A stretch of DNA of 64,000 bases, taken from assembly GCF_018138715.1 (NCBI RefSeq), contig NZ_JAGSHX010000006.1, positions 5,456,001 to 5,520,000 on the forward strand, written 5' to 3'. Positions within the stretch are counted from its first letter, which is position 1. Each line of letters begins with the position of its first letter. The notes beneath the pieces are model-generated. The model was not told the origin of the DNA, made no database searches, and saw only the letters and a list, made by a program, of their open reading frames with translations. The DNA is from Streptomyces asiaticus (GTDB taxonomy: Bacteria > Actinomycetota > Actinomycetes > Streptomycetales > Streptomycetaceae). The translations under genes were made by a program, and so were the position numbers. Below, piece after piece: positions 1-8,426 of the stretch.

Positions 1-768
1 GTCCTGGTAGGCGACGGTGACCAGGTCGGCGAAGCCGTCCCCGTTGATGTCGCCGGAGGACAGGTGCTCGGTGCCCGCGCCGCCGCCGGGCGGGGTGACG
101 CTGGACATCTTCGGGGTGGCCGTATCGCGCAGGTTCGCCGCGCCGTTCACGACCTGGACCTCGGTGCCGTCGGAGATGGCGATGTCGTCGCGGCCGTCGT
201 GGTTGTAGTCGCCCACGGCGATCCTGTCGCCGAACAGCGCGTAGGCGGTGGCCTTGGGCGCGTGGAAGGCGATGGCGTCGCTGGAGAGGCCGTCCTTGGA
301 GCCGAAGACGACCGTGACCGAACCGGCCCGCTTGGCGCTGCCGATGGCCTCGTAGTTCGCGGCGATGATCAGATCACCGTACCCGTCCCCGTCCACGTCG
401 CCGCGCACCACGGCCGAGCCGAAGTGGTCAGAGGCCTCGGGGGTGCCCGGAATTCCCGGGCTGGCCTGCGACAACGTGCCGTGCCGCCCGGTGTCGACCC
501 CGGCCTTGGAGCCGTAGGTCACACCCACATAGCCCGCCTTGGACTTCCCCGAAACGGTCCCGTCGGGCGCGCCCACGCCGAGGTCGGCATAGCCGTCGCC
601 GTCGATATCGCCCGGTGTGGTCTTCCCTGCCGCGGCAGCCGTGGGGGAGGGCTGCTTCTGGTCGGTCCCGTCGCCGTTCGACACCACGGCGCCGGCCCCG
701 GCGGCCACGGCGGCGGTCACGACGGCACCCACCGCCAGGCCCACCACACCTCGGGTTCTATTGCGCAC
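1..768 (-). CDS. FG-GAP / VCBS repeat secreted protein, 3' part cut by window edge
   Basis: The minus strand reads in frame from a GTG at 768 to base 1, so the C-terminal part lies outside the window. GGAGG sits four bases before the GTG. The protein begins with a short basic segment (VRNRTRG) and a hydrophobic stretch that looks like a signal peptide or anchor. It then shows repeated calcium-binding FG-GAP loops of the form DIDGDGYADL, DVDGDGYGDL, DYNHDGRDDI and DINGDGFADL spaced about 60 residues apart. This repeat is known from integrin alpha chains and forms a beta-propeller. In Streptomyces such proteins are secreted, with unknown ligand. Family call is firm; function is unknown. Confidence 0.85.
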   Translation of the reverse strand, partial: MRNRTRGVVGLAVGAVVTAAVAAGAGAVVSNGDGTDQKQPSPTAAAAGKTTPGDIDGDGYADLGVGAPDGTVSGKSKAGYVGVTYGSKAGVDTGRHGTLSQASPGIPGTPEASDHFGSAVVRGDVDGDGYGDLIIAANYEAIGSAKRAGSVTVVFGSKDGLSSDAIAFHAPKATAYALFGDRIAVGDYNHDGRDDIAISDGTEVQVVNGAANLRDTATPKMSSVTPPGGGAGTEHLSSGDINGDGFADLVTVAYQD

Positions 769-1160
769 AAATCCTCCATGAGTAACGCATCGTTCGCCCT
801 TGAGTCCCGACCGCCACCTGTCTCCCCCGGCGGCGGGAACGGAAGAGTCATGGAAGGAGAGCTGTCGGAAAGCTGAACGGTTGCTCAACCCAAGGAAAAC
901 GAGACAGGGTCGTGATCAACGTCAGGGGTAACCCAACTCCCCTTCTGGCCACGGAACTTGAGGTCAAAGGCGGAGAAGTCGGACGCTTTGCGGACGACCG
1001 CCGTCGCCCGCGCCGACGAGATGCCCTGGCCGTGTCCGCCGACGTCCGCCACCGCCCGTCACTGACCGTGAGGCCCCATGTCCCCTGGTCCGCGTGCGCC
1101 CCGCCCGGCCCCGTCGCAATCTGGACGCATGAGACGCATGACACCCCTGGAGGTCTCGCC
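769..1160. other. intergenic stretch, no gene seen
   Basis: About 390 bases between the divergent FG-GAP and cupin genes. I see no convincing reading frame, repeat or operator. It must hold both promoters, but no clear -35/-10 pair stands out. Confidence 0.5.
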
Positions 1161-1607
1161 ATGTCGAGCGAAGAGCCGATGGCAGGCAGCGCCGAGAGCC
1201 AAGCGCGCTTGGCGGCGCTGAGCTCGGCGATCACCGTGCTGCAATCGGCGAAACCGCCGTTCGTGCCGGAGGGGGCGGAGGGGATGACGATCCGCGTCGA
1301 CTACCCACCCGGCGACCCCGGCCTCCCCCCGCACCGGCACTCCGGCCCCGCCTTCGGCTACGTGCTGGAGGGCGAGATGCTCTTCGAGCTGGAAGGCGAG
1401 CCGGAGCGAGTGGTCAGGGCGGGGGAGACGTTCTGGGAGCCGGGCGGCGACGTCATCCATTACCAGGACGGAAACAACCGGACGGACGCCTGGAGCCGCT
1501 TCGTCGTCACCATGTTCTGCGCCCCGGGCCAGCCCATGCTCACCCTGGTCGACGACGAGGAACTGGCCCAGCGTCAACACCTACGGGCGCCCCGCCCCGG
1601 GGCGTGA
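1161..1607 (+). CDS. cupin-domain protein
   Basis: A 148-aa single-domain cupin. GGAGG lies seven bases before the ATG, which decides this start over upstream in-frame codons. The first cupin motif is visible as PPHRHSGPAFGYVLEGE (residues about 55-72) with paired His for metal binding, and the second as PGGDVIHYQDG around residue 95. The fold binds a metal in a small beta-barrel; this small cupin_2 class includes sensors, isomerases and dioxygenase-like proteins, so substrate cannot be stated. It stands alone, convergent with the LysE gene downstream. Confidence 0.8.
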   Translation: MSSEEPMAGSAESQARLAALSSAITVLQSAKPPFVPEGAEGMTIRVDYPPGDPGLPPHRHSGPAFGYVLEGEMLFELEGEPERVVRAGETFWEPGGDVIHYQDGNNRTDAWSRFVVTMFCAPGQPMLTLVDDEELAQRQHLRAPRPGA

Positions 1608-1646
1608 TCCGCCGCTGACGCCGGACCCGGGCGTCCGACACCGGGG

Positions 1647-2291
1647 TCAGTCGGCGCGGCCGGTCGCCGCCACGGTCACGCCCAGGCCGATCATCGCGAG
1701 GCCACCCGCCCCGCCGACCATCGACAGCCGCCGGTCCGAGCGGGCGAACCAGGAACGGGCCGCGGAGGCGCCCAGGCCCCAGAGGGTGTCCGTGATCATT
1801 CCGATGGTGACCGGGACCAGGCCCAGCACCATCATCTGGAGCGGAAGGTGGCCCGCCGAGTGGTTGACGAACTGCGGTAGCACCGCCGCGAAGAAGACGA
1901 TGCCCTTCGGGTTCGTGACGCCGACGAAAATGCCGTCCAGGATCGTCCGCAGATCACCGCGCTGCGCACGGGCCGGGGCCGCCATGTCCGTCACACGCAT
2001 GTCCCCGCGGTGCCGGAACGCCTGCACGCCCAGATGGACGAGATACGCCGCCCCCGCCAGCTTGACGCCCGTGAACACCGCCGCCGAGCTCTCCACCAGC
2101 GCGCCGAGACCCCATGCCACGGCGATCACGGCCAGGTAGCAGCCGACCACATTGCCGAGGACCGTCTCAAGGGCCGTACGGCGGCCGTATGCGAGGGCCC
2201 GGCCGACCACGAACAGCACGCTCGGCCCCGGAATCACAATCACCAGCAGCGACATCGCCGCGAACGCGAGAATGCTCTCCGTGGACACCAT
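1647..2291 (-). CDS. LysE/RhtB family amino-acid exporter
   Basis: A 214-aa integral membrane protein with about six hydrophobic segments. The N-terminus MVSTESILAFAAMSLLVIVI is followed by PGPSVLFVVGRAL, the conserved PGP signature of LysE/RhtB exporters. An AGG AGG-type ribosome site lies nine bases before this ATG; the upstream in-frame ATG at 2330 would add 13 hydrophilic residues and is less likely. The family exports amino acids or small metabolites by proton exchange. Substrate cannot be read from sequence. It is convergent with the cupin gene. Confidence 0.88.
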   Translation of the reverse strand: MVSTESILAFAAMSLLVIVIPGPSVLFVVGRALAYGRRTALETVLGNVVGCYLAVIAVAWGLGALVESSAAVFTGVKLAGAAYLVHLGVQAFRHRGDMRVTDMAAPARAQRGDLRTILDGIFVGVTNPKGIVFFAAVLPQFVNHSAGHLPLQMMVLGLVPVTIGMITDTLWGLGASAARSWFARSDRRLSMVGGAGGLAMIGLGVTVAATGRAD

Positions 2292-2441
2292 ATGTCCGTC
2301 CCTCCTGGACCGGCTCAGTACAGGAGGCATTCAAACAGAAGCCGGAACGTCCGCTCCAGACCCATCCGCGTCCCGTGCGCGGACCGTGCGCAGGCCGTGG
2401 CGGTGAGCCTCGGCACCCGGAGCCCTGATGTCACCCGTGCC

Positions 2442-3641
2442 CTAATTCACCCCGGCGGCGAGTTCGCCGAACAGGCGGCTCGCCGTGGGCGAGGTGAATT
2501 GGCGTTCCAGTTCCGCTCGGGCGATCTGCTTGCGGAACTCTCCTTCGTAGGAGGCGTCACCGGCGTTGTGCATGAGTTCGGTGATCCATGCCGCGTATGC
2601 CTGGTAGTTCCACACATGGCGCAGACAGGTCTCCGAATAGCCGGCGAGCAGGGCCGGATCGTCCTTCTGAATCCGGTCGATGATGGCGCGGGCGAACACT
2701 TCGGCGTCGTGCAGAGCGAGGTTGATTCCCTTCGCGCTCATCGGGGGGACGATATGCGCCGCGTCTCCGAGCAGATACAGCCTGCCGTAACTCATGGGGC
2801 TGTACACCACGCTCCGCAGCGGCAGGATTTGCTTGTGGATGACCGGGCCGGTCGCCACGGGGACGCCGAAACGGGCTTCCAGTTCGCTCCAGACGCGCTC
2901 GTCCGGCCATTGCTCAAGGGTGTCGTCGGGCGCGCACTGGAGATAGAGACGACTGGCCGTGGTGCCACGGGGGATGATTCCCGCCAGGCCGCGGGAATGG
3001 ATCGCCATGGCCGCGGGGTCCGGCGTCACGTCGGCCAGGACGCTCAGCCAGGCGTATCCATAGTCGTAGGAGTAACGAGTGAGGGCGTCGGCGGGGATGG
3101 ATTCCCTGCTGACCCCGTGGTAGCCGTCGCAGCCGGCGAGGTAGTCGCAGTTGATGACCCGTGTCGCGCCGGTGGTGTCCCGGTAGCGGACTCGCGGACG
3201 GGCGCCGTCGATGTCCGCGCCGTCGATGTCTTCGAGGGAGATGTCGGCGGACTCGTAACGAAGGTCTCCGCCGTCCCGCAGGAAGGCGTCCGTGAGGTTC
3301 CGGACGAGGACCTGCTGAGGGCAGAACACCATATCGTCGAAGTCGCCGTCCTCGTCGTCAAAGAGATCGTGCGTGAACCCTTCTCCGTCCATCCGGAAGC
3401 TTATTGTCTCTTCCGGAGCGCCGAAACTCTCCACGACCTCTTCGAGCCCCCATGCGCGGAACATACGCACCCCGCGGCTGTCGATGGTCCCGGCCCGCTG
3501 TCGCCGCTCGACGTATTCACGGCTGCGCTTCTCGAGAACGACGCAGTCGATTCCGTTGCGCAACAGGAAATTGCCGAGCGTAAGTCCGGCGACCCCGGCG
3601 CCCACGATGACTACGGCGGTGCTCTCGCTTGTTTCGGACAT
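2442..3641 (-). CDS. pobA: 4-hydroxybenzoate 3-monooxygenase (FAD)
   Basis: A 399-aa flavoprotein of the length usual for p-hydroxybenzoate hydroxylase (about 394). It shows the FAD Rossmann motif GAGVAGLTLG near residue 13, RQRAGTIDSRGV near 47 matching the PobA R-x-R-A-G segment, the DG motif GCDGYHGVSR near 160, and the GD motif LLGDAAHIVPPMSAKGINLA near 285, which is characteristic of PobA. The enzyme converts 4-hydroxybenzoate to protocatechuate with NAD(P)H and O2. AAGGAGG precedes the ATG. An AraC-family gene lies just upstream in the same direction and may control it. No ring-cleavage genes are next to it. Confidence 0.88.
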   Translation of the reverse strand: MSETSESTAVVIVGAGVAGLTLGNFLLRNGIDCVVLEKRSREYVERRQRAGTIDSRGVRMFRAWGLEEVVESFGAPEETISFRMDGEGFTHDLFDDEDGDFDDMVFCPQQVLVRNLTDAFLRDGGDLRYESADISLEDIDGADIDGARPRVRYRDTTGATRVINCDYLAGCDGYHGVSRESIPADALTRYSYDYGYAWLSVLADVTPDPAAMAIHSRGLAGIIPRGTTASRLYLQCAPDDTLEQWPDERVWSELEARFGVPVATGPVIHKQILPLRSVVYSPMSYGRLYLLGDAAHIVPPMSAKGINLALHDAEVFARAIIDRIQKDDPALLAGYSETCLRHVWNYQAYAAWITELMHNAGDASYEGEFRKQIARAELERQFTSPTASRLFGELAAGVN

Positions 3642-3816
3642 GAAGTGCCAAGCCTCCTTGAAGCTTGCGGAAAGCAGTGGTCGAACACGCCGGAGCAGGC
3701 ACCGGAGGACGAACGACTGTGTCGCCCCGGTGATGCGGCGTGCCGATGACCACTGTGGCCCCGACCGCGGTCGCCGCCCACTGATGAATGGACACCGCAT
3801 ACCGAAAAGCCGCCAA

Positions 3817-4608
3817 CTACTGTGCGTCGTCGCGCAGATCCGCCTGATAGCGGCCCGGGGTCTGCCCGACGACCTCGGTGAACGCCTCGATGAAGCTCGA
3901 GGGGTTGGACCACCCGCACTCCGTCGCGGTGTCGGTGACCGACCGGCCGTTGGTGAGATGGACCAGGGCGTGGTGGATGCGCAGGATGGTGCGCCACCGG
4001 TGGAAGCTCATGCCCAGCTCGGTGTGGAACAGGCGGCTCAGCGTGCGGTCGCTCGCTCCCACGGCCCGTCCCAGTTCGGTCAGGGTCGTGGTCCGGCCGG
4101 GATCGGCGTGCAGGAGGTCGGTGACGGCACGCAGCCGGTCGTCGCGGGGTTCCGGCAGATGCAGGGGCTGCTCGGGGGCCGCGGTGAGCTCGTCGATCAC
4201 CACCGCGCGCAGCCGTTCATGGGCGCCGGGCCGGACCTCCCGCCGATCGGTCAGCGCCAGGAGCGCCTCTCGCAGCAAGGGGCTCACCGCGAACACGCTG
4301 GGGTGTGCCACGAGCGCGTCGCACAGCTCGGCCGGGATGACGACCAGCCGGACGTCGGTCCTGCCGTAGATGCGATGGGAGTGGTCGAATCCGGGCGGCG
4401 TCCACGTCACCCGGTTGGCCGGGGCGACCCAGGTCCCACGCTCGGTCGTGGTGGCCAGGGCACCGGCGGCCGCGTACAGCAGCTGGCCCTGGGGGTGGGA
4501 GTGGGTGTCGACGCGGTAGCCGTGCGGAAGCCAGCCTCCTCCGCTACGAGGTGACGTCTTCCGTGGCGTCGTCGGGGGAGGTGGGAGAGGTTGGCGGGTT
4601 TCCGGCAT
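3817..4608 (-). CDS. AraC-family transcriptional regulator
   Basis: A 263-aa protein with an N-terminal cupin-like sensor (HSHPQGQLLYAAAG near residue 36, the typical H-x-H-x-x-x-Q-x-L-x-Y pattern) and a C-terminal double helix-turn-helix. The latter includes VGASDRTLSRLFHTELGMSF and the closing signature SSFIEAFTEVVGQTPGRYQ. This subclass usually controls neighbouring transporters or catabolic genes. It lies 175 bases upstream of pobA on the same strand, so it is the best candidate for its regulator; this is inference. No strong ribosome site precedes the ATG, so the start could be internal. Confidence 0.85.
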   Translation of the reverse strand: MPETRQPLPPPPTTPRKTSPRSGGGWLPHGYRVDTHSHPQGQLLYAAAGALATTTERGTWVAPANRVTWTPPGFDHSHRIYGRTDVRLVVIPAELCDALVAHPSVFAVSPLLREALLALTDRREVRPGAHERLRAVVIDELTAAPEQPLHLPEPRDDRLRAVTDLLHADPGRTTTLTELGRAVGASDRTLSRLFHTELGMSFHRWRTILRIHHALVHLTNGRSVTDTATECGWSNPSSFIEAFTEVVGQTPGRYQADLRDDAQ

Positions 4609-4681
4609 CGACCGTCAGATTACCGCCGCTCCCGGGGCCGGCTGAACGGAAGATGTGCCGGGGCCATACCCGTCAGGGCCG

Positions 4682-5572
4682 TCACACCACCATCATGAGC
4701 AGCATCGCGGACATGGTTCCGCCCATACCGATATGAGCGGCCAGTGCGGCGTCCGGCGCCGTGCCGAGCCTGCGCCGGCGTCCGTGGCTTCCCCGCTCCA
4801 CCGTCCGGGCCTTGTCCCATACCGAGACGGTCAGCGATACCACGAAGACCACCACCGTGTCCGGCATGGCGAGCAGCCAACGTCCCCATGTGCGGCCTCG
4901 GCCGCCGTCGCGGGTGGCGGGGAGGTGTTTCCCGTTGGTGCCGCGGAGCCGGGCCCAGACGGACGCGCCGATGGACAGCAGGAAGTACACCGCGAGCGCC
5001 GCGGCCACGTAACGCCAGAAGGAGCCCGAGGACGACGTGGCGGTGGCATCGGCCGCGCTGGCCATGCCCGGTGTGTCCATCCCGTGCATCCCTCCCATGC
5101 CCTGCATCCCGTCCATGCCTTCCATGCCGCCCATCCCGTCCATGCCCTGTGCCGAGCCCATCCCGGGCATGTTCTCCATGCCCGGCATCCCGGCCATGGA
5201 GGAGCCGCCCAGCGCGAGTACCGGCCCGGAGGACGTGCTCGTCATGGCGAGCGTCATGATCACCATGCCTGCGCTGCCGACGATGAGGTGCACCCATCGG
5301 CGGCCGTGGCTCCAGCCGCTCGTACGCGTGTGCTTGGCGGCCATCACCACACCGCCGAGTGCCAGGAGGGCGAATGCCATGGCCCACCACACGCCGTGAC
5401 CGGTGTACCAGGCCGCTGTCGCGGGCAGGGTCATGGCGGCCATGCACGCGCCCATCAGCACATCGCCTCCCGCGGCGAAGCGGGCGTCCCCCTCGGTGGT
5501 CACCATGCGGATCAGGCTGACGGCGGTCACCAGTGCGGCGACCACTGCTACGGACCAGCTCAGAGTCTCCAT
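4682..5572 (-). CDS. DUF5134 membrane protein with Met-rich loop, likely copper related
   Basis: A 296-aa membrane protein with about five hydrophobic segments before and two after a striking Met/Gly-rich loop (about residues 128-170) built from repeated GM, GMEGM and GMDGM units. Met-rich loops of this kind bind Cu(I) in periplasmic copper proteins. The N-terminal half matches the DUF5134 pattern common in actinobacteria. It is divergent from a DUF6153 gene and a multicopper oxidase, and a CsoR-like dyad lies in the shared promoter region. The copper role is inferred from the loop and the context. Exact function is unknown. Confidence 0.75.
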   Translation of the reverse strand: METLSWSVAVVAALVTAVSLIRMVTTEGDARFAAGGDVLMGACMAAMTLPATAAWYTGHGVWWAMAFALLALGGVVMAAKHTRTSGWSHGRRWVHLIVGSAGMVIMTLAMTSTSSGPVLALGGSSMAGMPGMENMPGMGSAQGMDGMGGMEGMDGMQGMGGMHGMDTPGMASAADATATSSSGSFWRYVAAALAVYFLLSIGASVWARLRGTNGKHLPATRDGGRGRTWGRWLLAMPDTVVVFVVSLTVSVWDKARTVERGSHGRRRRLGTAPDAALAAHIGMGGTMSAMLLMMVV

Positions 5573-5640
5573 CGTTGCCTTCCGTCGTCATCGGACACTG
5601 AGCCCCTAAGTACGTAGTAGATTAGGAGAGCGTTCAGTGT

Positions 5641-5655
5641 TACCCCCACCGGGTA
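5641..5655. promoter_or_regulatory. candidate CsoR copper-responsive operator
   Basis: TACCC-N5-GGGTA in the short divergent region between the DUF5134 and DUF6153 genes. The full site reads TACCCCCACCGGGTA followed by TAT. CsoR repressors of actinobacteria bind GC-rich dyads flanked by TA on both sides, so this fits well. The site lies about 40 bases upstream of the DUF6153 start. Confidence 0.55.
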
Positions 5656-5694
5656 TATTGGCGGAGTCGCTCACCGAGAGCAGGGATGGAAGCC

Positions 5695-6165
5695 ATGACC
5701 ACAGCCGGGGCCGGACGGGACCGTGCCCGTGGTGGCGCCGGGCGCTGGGTGTGGGTCGCGGCCGTCGCACTGTTCGCCGCGTTCGCCGTGCTCCTCCACC
5801 ACGAGACGAATGCGGCCGTCTCGCCCTCGATGCGTGCCACCGATATGAGTGGGATGGCGCGCATGGTCCATGCGCCCTCGGCGACGATGTCGGCGCACGG
5901 GGGGATGTCGGCGCACGGCGGTGGGCACGACGACACCGCACGGGCTTCCGCCCCGGCCGCGCACGGTGACGAGGGACCCTGTTCCGGCACGGGCGTGCAG
6001 CACTGCTCGGCCGCCGGCGTCGACGTCGTCAAACACATGCCGCCGAGCGAGACCTGGGCCGGCCGCGAGGGCGATGTGCACGCCATCCCGGCCGGTCGCC
6101 CTGTTCCCGGCACCGTGAGTCGGGCGCCGCCCGACCTTTCCGCGCTCTCTCGATTGCTTCTGTAG
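5695..6165 (+). CDS. DUF6153 family small membrane-anchored protein
   Basis: A 156-aa protein with a basic N-terminus, one hydrophobic helix (WVWVAAVALFAAFAVLL, about residues 18-34) and an exported His/Met-rich tail with DMSGMARMVH and repeated SAHGG units, then paired Cys (GPCSGTGVQHCSAAG). The start at 5695 has AGGG nine bases upstream; an in-frame ATG at 5686 would abut that site. His, Met and Cys content and the multicopper oxidase gene directly downstream suggest a copper-handling role in the cell envelope. Its biochemical function is not known to me. Confidence 0.7.
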   Translation: MTTAGAGRDRARGGAGRWVWVAAVALFAAFAVLLHHETNAAVSPSMRATDMSGMARMVHAPSATMSAHGGMSAHGGGHDDTARASAPAAHGDEGPCSGTGVQHCSAAGVDVVKHMPPSETWAGREGDVHAIPAGRPVPGTVSRAPPDLSALSRLLL

Positions 6166-6260
6166 GCCGCCCCCACGGCAACTTCGCGTCCGCGTATGCG
6201 ATCAGCCGTGCCCGCGTGCGACCGAACACAAGGCATATCGAGAAGAGGAACACCACCATC

Positions 6261-7880
6261 GTGAACAGCGTCAACCGCCGCTCTGTCCTGCTGGCCGGGC
6301 TCGGCGCCGCGGGCGCGGGCGCGCTCGCCGCCTGTAGCGGCTCCAGCGGCGACGCCGACCGGACCACCGCTCTGGTCAAGCCGTCCGACCCGGCCGTGAC
6401 CGCAGCCGAGAAGAAGCGCACCAGTACCGGCAAGGTGCACAAGCCGACCCTGACCGCCGCGCCCGCCATGCTGGAGCTCGGCGGCGGCGTCATGGCCAAG
6501 AGCTGGTCCTTCGACGGGCGGGCCCCCGGCAAGGAGCTGCGGGTGTCGGCCGGTGACACCGTGGCCGCCGAACTCTCCAATCAGCTGCCGGACAAGACGG
6601 CCACCTCCATCCATTGGCACGGTCTCGCCCTGCGCAATGACATGGACGGCGTTCCCCCGGCCACGCAGACCGCGGTACGGGCCGGATCCACCTTCACCTA
6701 CCGCTTCATCGCCGACACCCCCGGCACCTACTTCTTCCACCCGCACGTCGGGGTCCAGCTCGACCGCGGGCTGTACGCGCCGCTGATCGTCGAGGATCCG
6801 AAGGAGCCACTGGCCTACGACGACGAGTGGGTGGTCGTCCTCGACGACTGGGTCGACGGTGTCACCGGCACACCCGACGAGGTCTTCGCCGAGCTGCGGC
6901 AGGGCATGGGCGGGATGGAGATGGGTGACCACGACACGGGTGGTCACGACATGAGTGGCATGGGCGGCATGGACATGAGCGGAGACGGGGGCGGGGCGAG
7001 CGCCTCACCGTCTTCTTCCGAGTCCGGCGACGGCATGTCGATGAAGTTCATGCTGATGGGCGCCGACAGCGACCTGCTCGGCGGTGACGCGGGCGACGTG
7101 AAGTACCCGTACCACCTGATCAACGGCCGTGTCCCGGCCGACCCGGATGTCTACACCGGCAAGCCCGGCAGGCGGGTCCGGCTACGGATCATCAACGCCG
7201 GTGGCGACACCGCCTACCGCGTCGCGCTCGGCGGCCACAGGATGACCATCACCCACACCGACGGCTTCCCCGTCGAGCACCAGCGGACCGATGCCCTGCT
7301 GATCGGCATGGGTGAGCGCTACGACGTGCTGGTCACGCTCGCGGATGGCGTCTTCCCGCTCGTCGCGCTCGCCGAGGGGAAGAACACCACCGGTCTGGCA
7401 CTGGTCCGTACCGGCTCCGGCCGGGCACCGAAAGCCACCGTCCGCCCGAGGGAACTGGACGGCACGGTCGTGACGGCCTCGAAGCTCCGCGCGGCGGACG
7501 ACGTCAGGCTGTCGCCGAAGAAGGCGGACCGAGTGCACCGTGTCGACCTGACCGGCGGCATGACGAAGTACAACTGGGCCATCAACGGCAAGGCGTTCGA
7601 CATGAGCGATCCGACGGCCGCCCCGCTCATGGTCGAGGAAGGGCAGCGGGTCCGGCTGGACTTCGTCAACCGCACGGACATGTGGCACCCGATGCATCTG
7701 CACGGCCACACCTACCAACTCGGCGGCTCCGGGCCCCGCAAGGACACCGCGATCGTGCTGCCGAAGAAGAAGCTGTCCGTGGTCTTCGACGCCGACAACC
7801 CCGGCCAGTGGATGCTGCACTGCCACAACGCCTACCACGGCGAGGCCGGGATGATGGCGCTGGTGGCCTATCGAGCCTGA
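6261..7880 (+). CDS. multicopper oxidase, Tat-exported lipoprotein
   Basis: A 539-aa three-domain multicopper oxidase. The GTG start gives a signal with a twin-arginine motif (NRRSVLLAG) and a lipobox-like LAAC near residue 24. Copper ligands are visible in order: HWHGLA (about 118), FHPHVG (about 158), HPMHLHGH (about 477) and HCHNAYHGEAGM near the C-terminus. These are the four conserved type 1/2/3 site segments. A Met/His-rich insertion (GGMEMGDHDTGGHDMSG) around residue 220 resembles the CueO methionine-rich loop that binds Cu(I). Likely role: periplasmic-side oxidation of Cu(I) or phenolics, with electrons passed to O2. Probably in one transcript with the DUF6153 gene. Confidence 0.93.
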   Translation: MNSVNRRSVLLAGLGAAGAGALAACSGSSGDADRTTALVKPSDPAVTAAEKKRTSTGKVHKPTLTAAPAMLELGGGVMAKSWSFDGRAPGKELRVSAGDTVAAELSNQLPDKTATSIHWHGLALRNDMDGVPPATQTAVRAGSTFTYRFIADTPGTYFFHPHVGVQLDRGLYAPLIVEDPKEPLAYDDEWVVVLDDWVDGVTGTPDEVFAELRQGMGGMEMGDHDTGGHDMSGMGGMDMSGDGGGASASPSSSESGDGMSMKFMLMGADSDLLGGDAGDVKYPYHLINGRVPADPDVYTGKPGRRVRLRIINAGGDTAYRVALGGHRMTITHTDGFPVEHQRTDALLIGMGERYDVLVTLADGVFPLVALAEGKNTTGLALVRTGSGRAPKATVRPRELDGTVVTASKLRAADDVRLSPKKADRVHRVDLTGGMTKYNWAINGKAFDMSDPTAAPLMVEEGQRVRLDFVNRTDMWHPMHLHGHTYQLGGSGPRKDTAIVLPKKKLSVVFDADNPGQWMLHCHNAYHGEAGMMALVAYRA

Positions 7881-7889
7881 CCGCCCCAG

Positions 7890-7932
7890 GGCTTCCGTCA
7901 CCTGGTGGGCTCTCCACCGGGTGACGGGAGCC
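7890..7932 (+). terminator. hairpin downstream of the multicopper oxidase
   Basis: A 13-bp stem (GGCTTCCGTCACC with GGTGACGGGAGCC, one G-U type mismatch), starting ten bases after the oxidase stop. It is followed by CTCTGTGTCT, weakly T-rich, as is common in Streptomyces. Confidence 0.65.
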
Positions 7933-7987
7933 TCTGTGTCTCATCGTGGCTCTCGGTCAGGGCGGGTGTGCTGGCACTCGACGAACG

Positions 7988-8341
7988 GTGGGCCGCTGGC
8001 TGCTCGCGGCCGTACCGCCCGCGCTCTCGGCATTGCTGCTCGCGCTGGGGACGATCATCGCCTATCCGTTCGAGATGGACACCATCGTCCGGCTCTCCGG
8101 GAACCGGCTCGTGGCCACCCACTACGGGCTGTACAACACCATCTGCGGCGTCGGCATCACCCTGGGCAACCTGCTCACCGGCGCCGCGCTGGACGCTGCC
8201 CGGGCGGCGGGGATGTCCGCGCTGCCGTGGCTCGCGCTGCTGGCACTGGGCCTGGCCTGTGCCGTGGCCCTGTACGGGTTGCACCGCACCGGCCGCCTCG
8301 CGGCCGTGTCGGCGCCCGACGCACAGCCCGCGTCCGCCTGA
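7988..8341 (+). pseudogene. C-terminal remnant of an MFS transporter
   Basis: The frame encodes about 117 residues with three to four hydrophobic helices and the segment GNRLVATHYGLYNTICGVG, typical of the last transmembrane helices of a 12-helix MFS permease. The 5' two thirds is absent; upstream sequence in all frames lacks the earlier helices. No ribosome site or sensible start is seen. Treated as a dead 3' fragment, lying next to a second broken MFS gene. Confidence 0.65.
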
Positions 8342-8426
8342 CGGGCCAAACGCGGGAACGGAGCGGCGGACGGGGATCAGCCCGTTCGCCGCTCCTCACC
8401 CGCTTCCGCAACTCGGCAAGCGGCGG

